64,000 bases of DNA from Tellurirhabdus rosea. Lineage in GTDB: Bacteria; Bacteroidota; Bacteroidia; Cytophagales; Spirosomataceae. The notes beneath the pieces are model-generated. The model was not told where the DNA came from. It saw nothing but the letters and a program-made list of their open reading frames with translations, and searched no databases. The stretch lies in the NCBI RefSeq assembly GCF_026278345.1, contig NZ_CP111085.1:4808282-4872281 (forward strand). The letters are read 5' to 3'. Positions within the stretch are counted from its first letter, which is position 1. Each line of letters starts with the position of its first letter. Position numbers and translations under genes: made by a program. This document shows, piece by piece, positions 41,600 to 49,598 of the stretch.

Positions 41600-43159
41600 C
41601 CCACTGGCCGGCAGGCAGACGCAGAACGTCGAGCCTTCGCCTTTCTGGCTCGTTACCCAGAGGAAGCCGTGGTGGTTTTCCACGACTTTCCGGCAGATGG
41701 CCAGTCCGATGCCGGTGCCGCTGTATTCCTGCCGCCCGTGCAGGCGCTGAAAGAGCTGGAAAATCCGTTCGAGGTACTGTTCATCAATGCCGATGCCGTT
41801 GTCGGTGATGCTGATTTTGTAAAAAAGCTGGCCGGATTTGGGCAGCCTCGGCTCCTGCCGGAAGCTCACCCGCTCCTCGGTCGTAAGGGTCACCACCGGC
41901 AGAACACCGGGCCTGACAAACTTCAACGCGTTGGAAATCAGGTTCTGGAAAAGCTGTCGGAACTGCATCCGGTCGCCGGGCAGGGTCGGCAAAGCGGCAA
42001 CGTCTACGCGGGCGTTCTTTTCCCGAATCATGAAATCCAGGTCAGTCAGCACTTCCTGAACGAGGGTGTTGAGGTCAACCGGGGCGAGGGTGCGCTGAAT
42101 GAGCGTCACCCGGGAGTAAGCCAGCAAATCCTGAATCAGCACCGTCATGCGCTCGGCGGCCGACTGCATGCGGCGGATGACGTCCTGCCCGTCCGCGTTC
42201 AGCTCCGGACCGTAGCGATTGGCCAGAATATCGCCGAACGCCTGAATTTTCCGCAGCGGTTCCTGCAAATCGTGGGACGCCACATACGCAAACTGCTGCA
42301 GGCTTTCGTTGGACTGCCGGAGCGCCGCGTTGGTCGCTTCGAGCTGGAACTGGTACCGGCGCAGGGCCGTAATGTCGATGATGCCGATGATCAGGCCGTC
42401 GCCGAACTTGTTGGCGCTGTATTCCAGCGACATGCCGTATTCAGGATAATCTTTGGAGAAACGGGTTGAAGTGCCGCTCTCCACCACCTCGATCATCTGC
42501 TGAAAAATCCCGTTTTCCCGCGTGTGCGGCATTAGTTGCAGGTGGGTGAGACTTTTCATTTTCTCTTCCGTCATGCCCGGCCAACGGGATTCCGGGAACA
42601 GGGCCAGCGTGGCGGGGTTGGTGAGCGTAATCCGGAAATCGACGATAGCGCCGCTTTCATCCCGGATGGCGTCAAAGGCCGAAAGGCTGTGGAGGGAGTT
42701 TTTCAGCACGCCGTCGAGCAGGTCGGCCTGCTGCTGGGCCTGTATCTGAGCGATTTTGCGGGAGGTGATGTCGTACGAAACGAGCAGAAAACCGTCTTTG
42801 AACTTCGAGCACGAAACATCAAACCATCTGTCCAGATGGTGGTAGTAACGTTCCTCCCGCGTGTCTATTCCGGAATCGACCAGCTCTTTGTATTTCCTGA
42901 AAAGGCCGGGAAACGTTTCATCCGGAAAGCGCGTGCGCAGGCTCAGCCGGTGGTTGTCTTCCGCACTCACCGTGGTCAGGTCCTGATACGCCTGATTGAA
43001 AAAAACAGTCTCAAAATCGGTGATTTCTCCGTTTTGATCCCGAACACTGGAGTAAGCAATGACGGCGCAGGGCGTAGTCTGCAGAAGCTGCCGGAAATAC
43101 AGCGCCTGTTGGTCAAGGGGGAGATTGTCAAGTAAGTCTCCGGATGGGAATGGAGTCAT
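41594..43159 (-). CDS. PAS-domain sensor histidine kinase
   Basis: The 521-residue soluble protein has two PAS-like modules (about 15-130 and 135-265; DGFLLVSYDITSRK and DGLIIGIIDITALR end them). Then come HisKA with the phosphoacceptor His in YVASHDLQEPLRKIQ and HATPase_c with LISNALKFVRP, DNGIGIDEQ and GTGIGLAICRKV. This is the phytochrome-like HisKA/HATPase arrangement common in Bacteroidota orphan kinases. No response regulator gene is adjacent. I use the ATG at 43159 rather than the TTG at 43183. Its stop codon lies in repeat element E, and element F lies upstream. Confidence 0.92.
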   Translation of the reverse strand: MTPFPSGDLLDNLPLDQQALYFRQLLQTTPCAVIAYSSVRDQNGEITDFETVFFNQAYQDLTTVSAEDNHRLSLRTRFPDETFPGLFRKYKELVDSGIDTREERYYHHLDRWFDVSCSKFKDGFLLVSYDITSRKIAQIQAQQQADLLDGVLKNSLHSLSAFDAIRDESGAIVDFRITLTNPATLALFPESRWPGMTEEKMKSLTHLQLMPHTRENGIFQQMIEVVESGTSTRFSKDYPEYGMSLEYSANKFGDGLIIGIIDITALRRYQFQLEATNAALRQSNESLQQFAYVASHDLQEPLRKIQAFGDILANRYGPELNADGQDVIRRMQSAAERMTVLIQDLLAYSRVTLIQRTLAPVDLNTLVQEVLTDLDFMIREKNARVDVAALPTLPGDRMQFRQLFQNLISNALKFVRPGVLPVVTLTTEERVSFRQEPRLPKSGQLFYKISITDNGIGIDEQYLERIFQLFQRLHGRQEYSGTGIGLAICRKVVENHHGFLWVTSQKGEGSTFCVCLPASGS

Positions 43160-43244
43160 GAGTAAATGAACGCAAAAGTCCAAATTACAAAAAGCCTCCC
43201 AATAAGGGTCACTTACATATGAGAAAGTTAGCCAAAAGGCATTT

Positions 43245-43362
43245 AGAGTTAAGAATTAAGAGTTAAAAGTTAAAAGTAAGCTCCGCTTAAGCAGGAAATC
43301 TGTTCAAGCGGAGCTTACTTTTAACTTTTAACTCTTAATTCTTAACTCTTAACTCTTAATTA
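43245..43362. repeat. Intergenic heptamer inverted-repeat element F, 44-base perfect arms
   Basis: Bases 43245-43288 and 43306-43349 are perfect reverse complements over 44 bases, with a 17-base spacer. The arms are 7-mers (GTTAAGA, ATTAAGA, GTTAAAA) ending inward in AAGCTCCGCTT. The right side continues with two further repeat units, and the stop codon of the malic enzyme gene (43360-43362) lies at its end. Confidence 0.92.
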
Positions 43363-45627
43363 TTTCCCTTGTGCTTCGACGACGGCGATGGCTACCATGT
43401 TGACGATTTCGCGTTCGGAGGAGCCGAGCTGGAGTACGTGAACGGGTTTGCGGAGGCCGAGCAGGATCGGGCCGATGGCGTCAAACCCGGCGGCTTCGGA
43501 CATCAGGTTGTAGGCGATGTTGGAGGCCGACAGGTTCGGGAAAATCAGCGTGTTGGCGCCTTCGTCCACGAGTTTGCTGAACGGGTGGTTCTGCCGCAGC
43601 AGTTCGGTGTTGAACGCCAGGTGGGCCTGAATTTCGCCGTCCACGATCATATCCGGGTGTTTCTGCTGGAGAATCTCGACGGCGCGGTTCATCTTCTCGC
43701 CGTCTTCGCCCTTGGCACTGCCGAAGTTTGAGTACGTCACCAGCGCAATCCGGGGTTTGATGTTGAACCGCTCGACCGCCCGGGCCGTGATCTCCGTGAT
43801 CTCGACGATTTCCTCGGCTGTCGGGTTGAAGTTGACCGTCGTGTCCGAGAAGAACAGCGGGCCGCGTTTGGTCAGCAGGATGTACATCCCGGCCACTTTT
43901 TTGACACCGGGCTCTTTCCCGATGATCTGCAGCGCCGGGCGGATCGTATCCGGATAGCTGCGGGTCAGGCCCGAAATGAGGGCGTCGGCTTCGCCCGTTT
44001 CCACCATCATCGCCCCGAAGTAATTCCGGTAGTACATCAGCTTGCGGGCTTCGGTCGCGTTCACGCCTTTGCGCTTGCGTTTGCCGTAAAACAGCTCCGC
44101 AAAGCGATCCACCAGCCCCGACTGTTCCGGCGAGCGCGGGTCCAGGATGGGAATATCGCCCAGGTCCAGTTTCGCGTCCCGGATGATGGCCTGAATCTTG
44201 GCCTGTTCGCCGAGCAGGATCGGGAAGGCAATGCCTTCGTCGCGGACCTGCTGGGCAGCTTTCAGCACTTTCAGGTTTTCGGCGTCGGCAAAAACCACGC
44301 GCTTCGGGCTGGATTTGGCCTTGTTCAGAATCACCCGCGAAATCTGGTTGTCCTGGCCCAGTCGGCGGGCCAGTTGCAGTTCGTAGGCTTCCCAGTCGGT
44401 AATCGGCTGTTTGGCGACCCCGGAATCCATGGCGGCTTTTGCCACCGCCGGAGCGACCGTCACCAGCAGACGCGGGTCTACGGGCTTGGGAATGATGTAG
44501 TTGCGACCAAACATCAGGTTCGCCTCGCCGTAGGCCAGATTGACAATGTCGGGAACAGGTTTCTTCGCCAGATCGGCCAGAGCGTGCACCGCCGCCAGCT
44601 TCATGGCTTCGTTGATTTCGGTGGCCCGCACGTCCAGCGCTCCCCGGAAAATGAAGGGGAAGCCCAGCACGTTGTTCACCTGGTTCGGGTAGTCCGAACG
44701 GCCCGTAGCCATGATGATATCCTCGCGGGCGGCCACGGCCTCGGGGTACGAGATTTCCGGCGTCGGGTTGGCCATCGCAAACACAATCGCGTGGTCGGCC
44801 ATCGAGCGGACCATGTCCTGACTAACCACGTTTCCTTTCGAAAGGCCGATAAAGACATCGGCCCCGACGAGGGCTTCTTCCAGCGTGTTCAGGTCGCGGG
44901 AGGTGGCAAAAAGGGCTTTACGCTCGTCGAGGTCCGTCCGGCTGGCGCGGATGACGCCTTTGGAGTCGCACATCACCACGTTTTCGACCGAGGCACCGAG
45001 GGAGACGTACAGCTTCGTGCAGGAAATCGCCGAGGCACCCGCCCCGTTGACGACGATCTTGACGTCTGCGATATTTTTCCCGACCAGTTCGAGCGCGTTC
45101 AGCAGGGCGGCGGCGGAGATAATGGCCGTACCGTGCTGGTCGTCGTGCATGACGGGAATATTCAGTTCTTTCTTCAGCCGTTCTTCGATTTCGAAGCATT
45201 CCGGCGCTTTGATGTCTTCGAGGTTGACGCCGCCGAAGGTCGGTTCCAGAATCTTGACGGTCCGGACAAATTCATCGACATTTTTGGTATTCAGTTCAAT
45301 ATCAAATACATCGATATCGGCGTAAATCTTGAACAGCAGTCCTTTGCCTTCCATGACCGGCTTACCGGCTTCCGGGCCGATGTCGCCCAGCCCGAGGACG
45401 GCCGTACCGTTCGAAATAACGGCGACGAGGTTGCCTTTGGCGGTGTATTTATAAACGTCCTCGACGTTGGCCGCAATTTCCAGACAGGGTTCGGCAACCC
45501 CCGGCGAGTAGGCCAGCGTCAGGTCGCGCTGCGTATTGGTTTCTTTGGTAGGAATGACTTCAATTTTACCCGGACGCCCCTTCGCGTGGTATTCGAGGGC
45601 GTCTTCCCGGCGGATTTTTTTCTCCAT
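43360..45627 (-). CDS. maeB: NADP-dependent malic enzyme with C-terminal phosphotransacetylase-like domain
   Basis: The 755-residue protein has three parts. The malic-enzyme N-terminal domain contains KRGRPG-like residues and [14 protein letters not shown], with the catalytic region around [17 protein letters not shown]. The NAD(P)-binding domain covers about 160-400 ([40 protein letters not shown]). A phosphotransacetylase-like domain covers about 430-750 ([36 protein letters not shown]). This is the MaeB arrangement; it decarboxylates malate to pyruvate, making NADPH. The C-terminal domain is regulatory in characterised members. The ATG at 45627 fits the conserved N-terminus; an upstream in-frame start at 45771 does not. 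Confidence 0.94.
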   Translation of the reverse strand: MEKKIRREDALEYHAKGRPGKIEVIPTKETNTQRDLTLAYSPGVAEPCLEIAANVEDVYKYTAKGNLVAVISNGTAVLGLGDIGPEAGKPVMEGKGLLFKIYADIDVFDIELNTKNVDEFVRTVKILEPTFGGVNLEDIKAPECFEIEERLKKELNIPVMHDDQHGTAIISAAALLNALELVGKNIADVKIVVNGAGASAISCTKLYVSLGASVENVVMCDSKGVIRASRTDLDERKALFATSRDLNTLEEALVGADVFIGLSKGNVVSQDMVRSMADHAIVFAMANPTPEISYPEAVAAREDIIMATGRSDYPNQVNNVLGFPFIFRGALDVRATEINEAMKLAAVHALADLAKKPVPDIVNLAYGEANLMFGRNYIIPKPVDPRLLVTVAPAVAKAAMDSGVAKQPITDWEAYELQLARRLGQDNQISRVILNKAKSSPKRVVFADAENLKVLKAAQQVRDEGIAFPILLGEQAKIQAIIRDAKLDLGDIPILDPRSPEQSGLVDRFAELFYGKRKRKGVNATEARKLMYYRNYFGAMMVETGEADALISGLTRSYPDTIRPALQIIGKEPGVKKVAGMYILLTKRGPLFFSDTTVNFNPTAEEIVEITEITARAVERFNIKPRIALVTYSNFGSAKGEDGEKMNRAVEILQQKHPDMIVDGEIQAHLAFNTELLRQNHPFSKLVDEGANTLIFPNLSASNIAYNLMSEAAGFDAIGPILLGLRKPVHVLQLGSSEREIVNMVAIAVVEAQGK

Positions 45628-45782
45628 ACGGTGCTTAGATGAGTTTGGGCCGCAAGGTAAGGAAAAAAAGACTTGGGAATGAGCGGCATTTAGCCAATTT
45701 CGGGCGGTCAAAAACCTTGAAAATTTTTCCGGAATTCTGATTTTCAGCCGTGTGTTCTGGCAAAAGCACATTCCGGCAAAGG

Positions 45783-45808
45783 AAAAGCCCGGCCACGGCC
45801 TGACCGGG
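45783..45808 (-). terminator. Probable terminator of the membrane protein gene
   Basis: CCCGG (45788-45792) pairs with CCGGG (45804-45808), followed on the minus strand by CTTTTCC. It lies 18 bases past the stop at 45826. The stem is short. The remaining spacer to 45627 shows only a one-mismatch -7 box (TACCTTGC) for maeB. Confidence 0.55.
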
Positions 45809-45825
45809 TTTGTGATTATTCGGAT

Positions 45826-46548
45826 CTAAAAATTACCCGCTGGGAAGCGCCGCCTGAACAGCTGTCGCAGGGCCGCGAGGTGCCCCAGCAGGACCAGCGG
45901 CACGATGAAGCCCGGCAGCCAGATAAACGGGAATTTCAGCACGCCGACATTCGGCTGCTCGAAGGCCCACTGCTGAAGCGGCGTCGGGGCGGCCAGAATC
46001 GCCCGGAAGACAATGTTGCCCAGCAAAGCGGTGCCGAGCAGGTGCCAGATCCGCAGCCATTTTCCCGACCGATGCCGGGCCAGCCCGGCCACAACGGGAG
46101 CCGTCAGACCCACCAGAATGTCCGGATTGCTGCCTCCGAATGTCATCAGCTCCGGAACCTGTTTCTCCAGCATCAACCCGTAAAGCGTCAGTTCTACCGG
46201 CAGCCGGACCGTGTGGAGGGCCGTCAGGAAAGGCAGCGGCAGGCCGTCGTAGAACCGCCGTCCGGCGGGAGTCAGCAGGGCGCCGAGGCCCAGCGCGACG
46301 GGCGGAAGAACCGCCACCACGAAGCTGGGCGGAGAGGTGGTCGTTGGCAGGAAAAAGTCCCGTCCGGCGAGGAGCCCCAGCAAACCCAGCCAGACCAGCA
46401 TACCGGCCAGAATACGGGCCGCCTGTCCGGGCTGCATCCGCCGGAGACCCGCGTACACGGCGGCGACGAGCAGCGCCGTGGTGAGAAAAAAAAAGAGCGC
46501 CAGCGGCAGGCTGGGCTGGGTGTAGAGGTGCGTCAGATTCGGTGTCAT
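45826..46548 (-). CDS. Integral membrane protein of unknown function
   Basis: The 240-residue protein has about six hydrophobic helices (LPLALFFFLTTALLVAAVYAG, ILAGMLVWLGLLGLLAG, FVVAVLPPVALGLGALL, LVGLTAPVVAGLARH, WHLLGTALLGNIVFRAIL, WLPGFIVPLVLLGHLAALRQLF) with few charges between them. I do not recognise a family. The ATG at 46548 is preferred to an in-frame start at 46683, which would add 45 non-conserved-looking residues. It lies about 107 bases downstream of the membrane-tethered LytTR gene, on the same strand, and may be its target or partner. Confidence 0.65.
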   Translation of the reverse strand: MTPNLTHLYTQPSLPLALFFFLTTALLVAAVYAGLRRMQPGQAARILAGMLVWLGLLGLLAGRDFFLPTTTSPPSFVVAVLPPVALGLGALLTPAGRRFYDGLPLPFLTALHTVRLPVELTLYGLMLEKQVPELMTFGGSNPDILVGLTAPVVAGLARHRSGKWLRIWHLLGTALLGNIVFRAILAAPTPLQQWAFEQPNVGVLKFPFIWLPGFIVPLVLLGHLAALRQLFRRRFPAGNF

Positions 46549-46655
46549 GAGTCGGTTGTGTTGTGGACCTGACGCAAAGGAAAAAGGGAATATGCCCGTT
46601 GAAAAGCTGAAAAAGGGGTTTTTCAACGAATGGTATCGGTTTTGGGGATGAATGG

Positions 46656-47522
46656 TCAGGCGGGCAGGGCCTGGGCAAGCCACTTTTTCAGTTCCGCGCT
46701 CCGGTACCGGCTGACTGCCACCGGTTCGGTCCGATGCTGGCGGTTCAGGGCGGGGGCTAGGTGGACGGTGAGCTTGCGGTTGACCTCCTCATCTACCGAC
46801 CGGATGGCGTGGAGACCGGCGATGTACTGCCGATTGAGCTGAAAGAAAAGGGTCTCGGGCAGGAGGTCCGCCAGCCCGGAGAAAGCCTTGTAATGGGTGG
46901 TGATCTGCTGCCCGTCGCTTTTGACGAGCAGCACGACCCCGCTGCTCGAATAGAAGTAAGCAATCTCTTCGGGACGGAGCAGCAGGGTCCGGTTGCCGGT
47001 TTCGAGCAGAATGCGGTCGGCGGCGGGCCGGGGCGGATGGGCCGTCAGTTGCGCGTTGAGCGCCCCGGCGGTTTCCTGCTGCTGGAAGTAGATGGTTTTG
47101 AGCAGGTATAAGCCGATAAAAATGCCGTTGATGAGGGTGGCAATCGTGGCGCAGACAACCAGACCCGTAGCGAGCAGGGTCGGAGAGGGCCAACGACCCG
47201 TATACAGCCGAATGGCATTTGGAAAGACGACAAGGAAGGTCAGCAGTGTCAGGGAGCCGCCCAGCAGTCCCTGCCAGCCAAGGCGGCGAACGGGGTTTTT
47301 GTGAAACGGCAGTCGCCGGTCGAGTCGCTGAAACAGCCACGCATTGACCTGCCAGCAGCTGAGCATTACCGTAGCCACGGTCAGAAACCAGGGCAGCGGA
47401 AAACGGTAGCCGGGCTGCCACGGAAACTGCCGCTCAAACACGACATGGGCCGCCAGCAGCGCGGCCAGCGGAACGGCCACGAGCCGGAAAAACAGGTGCT
47501 GTCGCTGTGAAAGCGGAAACAT
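46656..47522 (-). CDS. Membrane-tethered LytTR-family regulator
   Basis: The 288-residue protein has four N-terminal transmembrane helices (about 11-30, 44-66, 86-106 and 116-145), a short linker, and a C-terminal LytTR DNA-binding domain at about 170-270 (RILLETGNRTLLLRPEEIAYFYSSSGVVLLVKSDG, FQLNRQYIAGLHAI). There is no receiver domain, so it is a one-component membrane-bound regulator that may sense the membrane or an envelope ligand directly. Its ATG overlaps the stop of the upstream Uma2 gene by one base (TGATG), so the two are translationally coupled. Confidence 0.85.
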   Translation of the reverse strand: MFPLSQRQHLFFRLVAVPLAALLAAHVVFERQFPWQPGYRFPLPWFLTVATVMLSCWQVNAWLFQRLDRRLPFHKNPVRRLGWQGLLGGSLTLLTFLVVFPNAIRLYTGRWPSPTLLATGLVVCATIATLINGIFIGLYLLKTIYFQQQETAGALNAQLTAHPPRPAADRILLETGNRTLLLRPEEIAYFYSSSGVVLLVKSDGQQITTHYKAFSGLADLLPETLFFQLNRQYIAGLHAIRSVDEEVNRKLTVHLAPALNRQHRTEPVAVSRYRSAELKKWLAQALPA

Positions 47523-48106
47523 CAGGCGGGTAAGAGGTTCTCCGTGTCGGCGTACAAATCGGACATGTTCAACGTCAGGCCGATGCATTCCAGCCGGATT
47601 TGGCCGTCCGGGGAATCGGCTTCGGAAGCGATATACCAGAAGCCGTTTTCATTCTTCCGAAAGACCTCCGCCCTAACTTTCTGCGAATCGAGCAGCACGT
47701 ATTCGTGAAGCGTTTCCAGGGCGCGGTATAATTTGAATTTTTCGCCGCGGTCGTAGCTTTCGGTACTCGGGGAAAGGATTTCCGCAATCAGAACGGGGTT
47801 CGTAACGGTATCACTTCGAATGTCGGAGTAGCGGTTCTGGCCGCAGATGACCATGTAGTCCGGATAGGTGTACAGGCCATTTTCGCGCACCAGTAACCGC
47901 TGGCCGCTGGAGAAGCCCCGGCACGATTTGCCGCGTAAATGCAGGAAAGTCAACCCGGAGAGATTCTCTTTTACCCGGTTGTGATTAGGCGTTGCGCCGG
48001 CCATCATGAAAATTTCTCCCCTGAAGTACTCGCTTTTGTACTCCGACTGTCGTTCCTGCTCCAGGTATTGCTCGGGCGTGTAATAGGTTTTGGGAGGAGC
48101 GCTCAT
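47522..48106 (-). CDS. Uma2 family endonuclease-like protein (PD-(D/E)XK fold)
   Basis: The 194-residue protein matches Uma2/DUF820: YYTPEQYLEQER at the N-terminus, EYFRGEIFMMAGATPNHNRV, then the nuclease-like core with PDYMVICG (Asp), VLIAEILSPSTESYDRGEKFKLYRAL (Glu and Lys) and LHEYVLLDSQ. These provide the D...E-x-K catalytic set of the PD-(D/E)XK fold. Family members are abundant in bacteria, and their biological substrate is unclear. The ATG at 48106 is supported by a -7 box 17 bases upstream. It overlaps the LytTR regulator gene by one base. Confidence 0.88.
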   Translation of the reverse strand: MSAPPKTYYTPEQYLEQERQSEYKSEYFRGEIFMMAGATPNHNRVKENLSGLTFLHLRGKSCRGFSSGQRLLVRENGLYTYPDYMVICGQNRYSDIRSDTVTNPVLIAEILSPSTESYDRGEKFKLYRALETLHEYVLLDSQKVRAEVFRKNENGFWYIASEADSPDGQIRLECIGLTLNMSDLYADTENLLPA

Positions 48107-48123
48107 CCGAAAATCATTTTCCC

Positions 48124-48131
48124 CAAATATA
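48124..48131 (-). promoter_or_regulatory. Bacteroidota-type -7 box for the Uma2-LytTR operon
   Basis: On the minus strand this reads TATATTTG, an exact TAnnTTTG match. It ends 17 bases before the ATG at 48106 and supports that start over a longer frame. No clear -33 element is visible. Confidence 0.5.
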
Positions 48132-48144
48132 CAGCAATGAAATA

Positions 48145-48175
48145 AAAAGAAAACCCCGCCGGTTTGGCGGGGTTT
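48145..48175 (-). terminator. Intrinsic terminator after the MFS transporter gene (distal hairpin)
   Basis: AAACCCCGCC (48151-48160) pairs perfectly with GGCGGGGTTT (48166-48175). On the minus strand a T-rich tract follows (complement of 48145-48153). It ends just upstream of the Uma2 promoter. Confidence 0.8.
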
Positions 48176-48178
48176 GTA

Positions 48179-48199
48179 CCCCGGAACGCCGTTCCGGGG
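48179..48199. repeat. Second GC-rich hairpin after the MFS transporter gene
   Basis: CCCCGGAAC (48179-48187) pairs perfectly with GTTCCGGGG (48191-48199) around GCC. It lies between the MFS stop and the terminator at 48145-48175. It has no T tract of its own, so it may protect the 3' end of the message or be another GC-rich repeat copy. Confidence 0.6.
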
Positions 48200-48240
48200 A
48201 GATTTTATCAATAGCTCATCGGCGCGTTACCGACTGCATA

Positions 48241-49494
48241 TTAAAGCTGCGGCTGCTGGGCCAGCGCTTTCTCGTCCACGCGACCGGCCTTGCGGTTGCG
48301 CATCCAGAAGAACAGCAGCGTAAAGGCAACAATAAGAATGAGCGGGAAAGACGTCATTTTCATCAGCGTTGCCTGTCCAGCGGCCAGCTCAAGGGCATCG
48401 CCTGTCAGGCCGGACGTCGCTTTCTCAGCCCGCTCGGCATCGATCCAGCCACCGATGATCGGCTGGAAGATGGACGTTGAGAACATTCCTACGCCACCAA
48501 TGATCGACATACCCAGAGCACCGCTGGCCGGAATCCGCTCGGCGACGAAACCAACCATCGTGGGCCAGAAGTAGCAAACGCCCAGTGCAAAGAACACCGC
48601 GGCCACGTAGGCCATCGCGCCGGTCTGGGTGCTGAAGAGGTAAATACCGAGAGCCGCGAAAACAGCCCCGCCCAGCAGAACGCCCGTCTGGTCGAGCCGG
48701 TGGATGATAGGGCCGCCGAAGAAGCGGCCAATCGCCATCAGGCCGGTGGTCAGAGCCAGAATCCACATGGGCTGCGCGCCGCTTTTGGCCATAATCAGAC
48801 CCACCCACTGCTGCGGACCGAACTCACTGATGGCGGTCAGGGCCATGCAGCAGAACATAAACAGGTACAGCGGGCTCAACATCGCCTTGAAGTTGCTGGA
48901 GAGGGACGTAGAAGCCGCCATTTTAGCCGTCGGGAAGGTTTGTCCGAAGAACAGGAAGGCATAGATCAGCGTCGGAATCAGGATGACCCAGATCTGAGCC
49001 TGCCAGGGCAGACCGGCCTTGGTCATGAAATCCGAGATAAGGCTACCGATGACAATCCCGCCCGGGAACCACATGTGGAAGCGGTTAAGCATCTTGTTCA
49101 TCTTCTCCCCGGAATACATATCGGCGATCATCGGGTTACAGGCCGCTTCGGTACAGCCGTTACCAATCCCGATGAACAGCGTGGAAATGAGCAGGGTCGA
49201 GTAGCCGCCGGCGTAGATGGTCAGCAGAATGCCAAGGGCGTGGCAGAGAAATGCCACCTGCATGATGATTTTAGGCCCTACCGAGTAGTACACCAGCCCA
49301 CCGATAATCATGGAAATGGGAAACCCAACGAACCACATGGAGTTGATAAAACCCAATTGCTCGGCCGAAAGCCCGAAGGACGTGCCTAGCTGCGGCAGAA
49401 TCCCCGCCCGGATACTAAACGAGAAGGCCGTCGTGATAAGCGCAAAGCAGCTTGCGTTAAAGAGCCGGCTTTGATTTACCTGGAGTGTTGTCAT
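48241..49494 (-). CDS. Major facilitator superfamily transporter (sugar-type, FucP-like)
   Basis: The 417-residue protein has twelve predicted membrane helices with the MFS central loop (GEKMNKMLNRFH). FGPQQWVGLIM and GRFFGGPIIHRLD resemble FucP/NagP-type sugar:proton symporters of Bacteroidota. IGNGCTEAACNPMIADMY is typical of the same clade. Its neighbours are a secreted orphan protein and, divergently, two Gfo/Idh/MocA oxidoreductases and a sugar isomerase, so import of a sugar or inositol-like substrate for that pathway is likely. The direction and substrate are inferred from family and context. Confidence 0.85.
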   Translation of the reverse strand: MTTLQVNQSRLFNASCFALITTAFSFSIRAGILPQLGTSFGLSAEQLGFINSMWFVGFPISMIIGGLVYYSVGPKIIMQVAFLCHALGILLTIYAGGYSTLLISTLFIGIGNGCTEAACNPMIADMYSGEKMNKMLNRFHMWFPGGIVIGSLISDFMTKAGLPWQAQIWVILIPTLIYAFLFFGQTFPTAKMAASTSLSSNFKAMLSPLYLFMFCCMALTAISEFGPQQWVGLIMAKSGAQPMWILALTTGLMAIGRFFGGPIIHRLDQTGVLLGGAVFAALGIYLFSTQTGAMAYVAAVFFALGVCYFWPTMVGFVAERIPASGALGMSIIGGVGMFSTSIFQPIIGGWIDAERAEKATSGLTGDALELAAGQATLMKMTSFPLILIVAFTLLFFWMRNRKAGRVDEKALAQQPQL

Positions 49495-49598
49495 GAGTGT
49501 TAGGAGAAGGGTTTTGATTAAACGTAAAAGCCTGTTGGCATTCGATATTTAACGATGCGATTTGTGCAAATTTTTCAAAATATATGGAAATAAACAAC

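Noticed and set aside
41484-43362. Elements E and F as a CRISPR array or simple microsatellite
   Set aside because: The repeat words are 7 bases with no unique spacers and the arms are inverted. A microsatellite would not give a matching complementary arm on the other side, and a CRISPR has 25-40 base repeats with spacers and cas genes nearby; none are present.
43245-43362. The inverted-repeat elements as ordinary intrinsic terminators
   Set aside because: Normal terminators in this window are 20-40 bases with GC stems and a T tract (for example 2308-2343, 34816-34851). The elements have 30-50 base AT-rich tandem arms, lack a consistent T tract and also occur inside operons.
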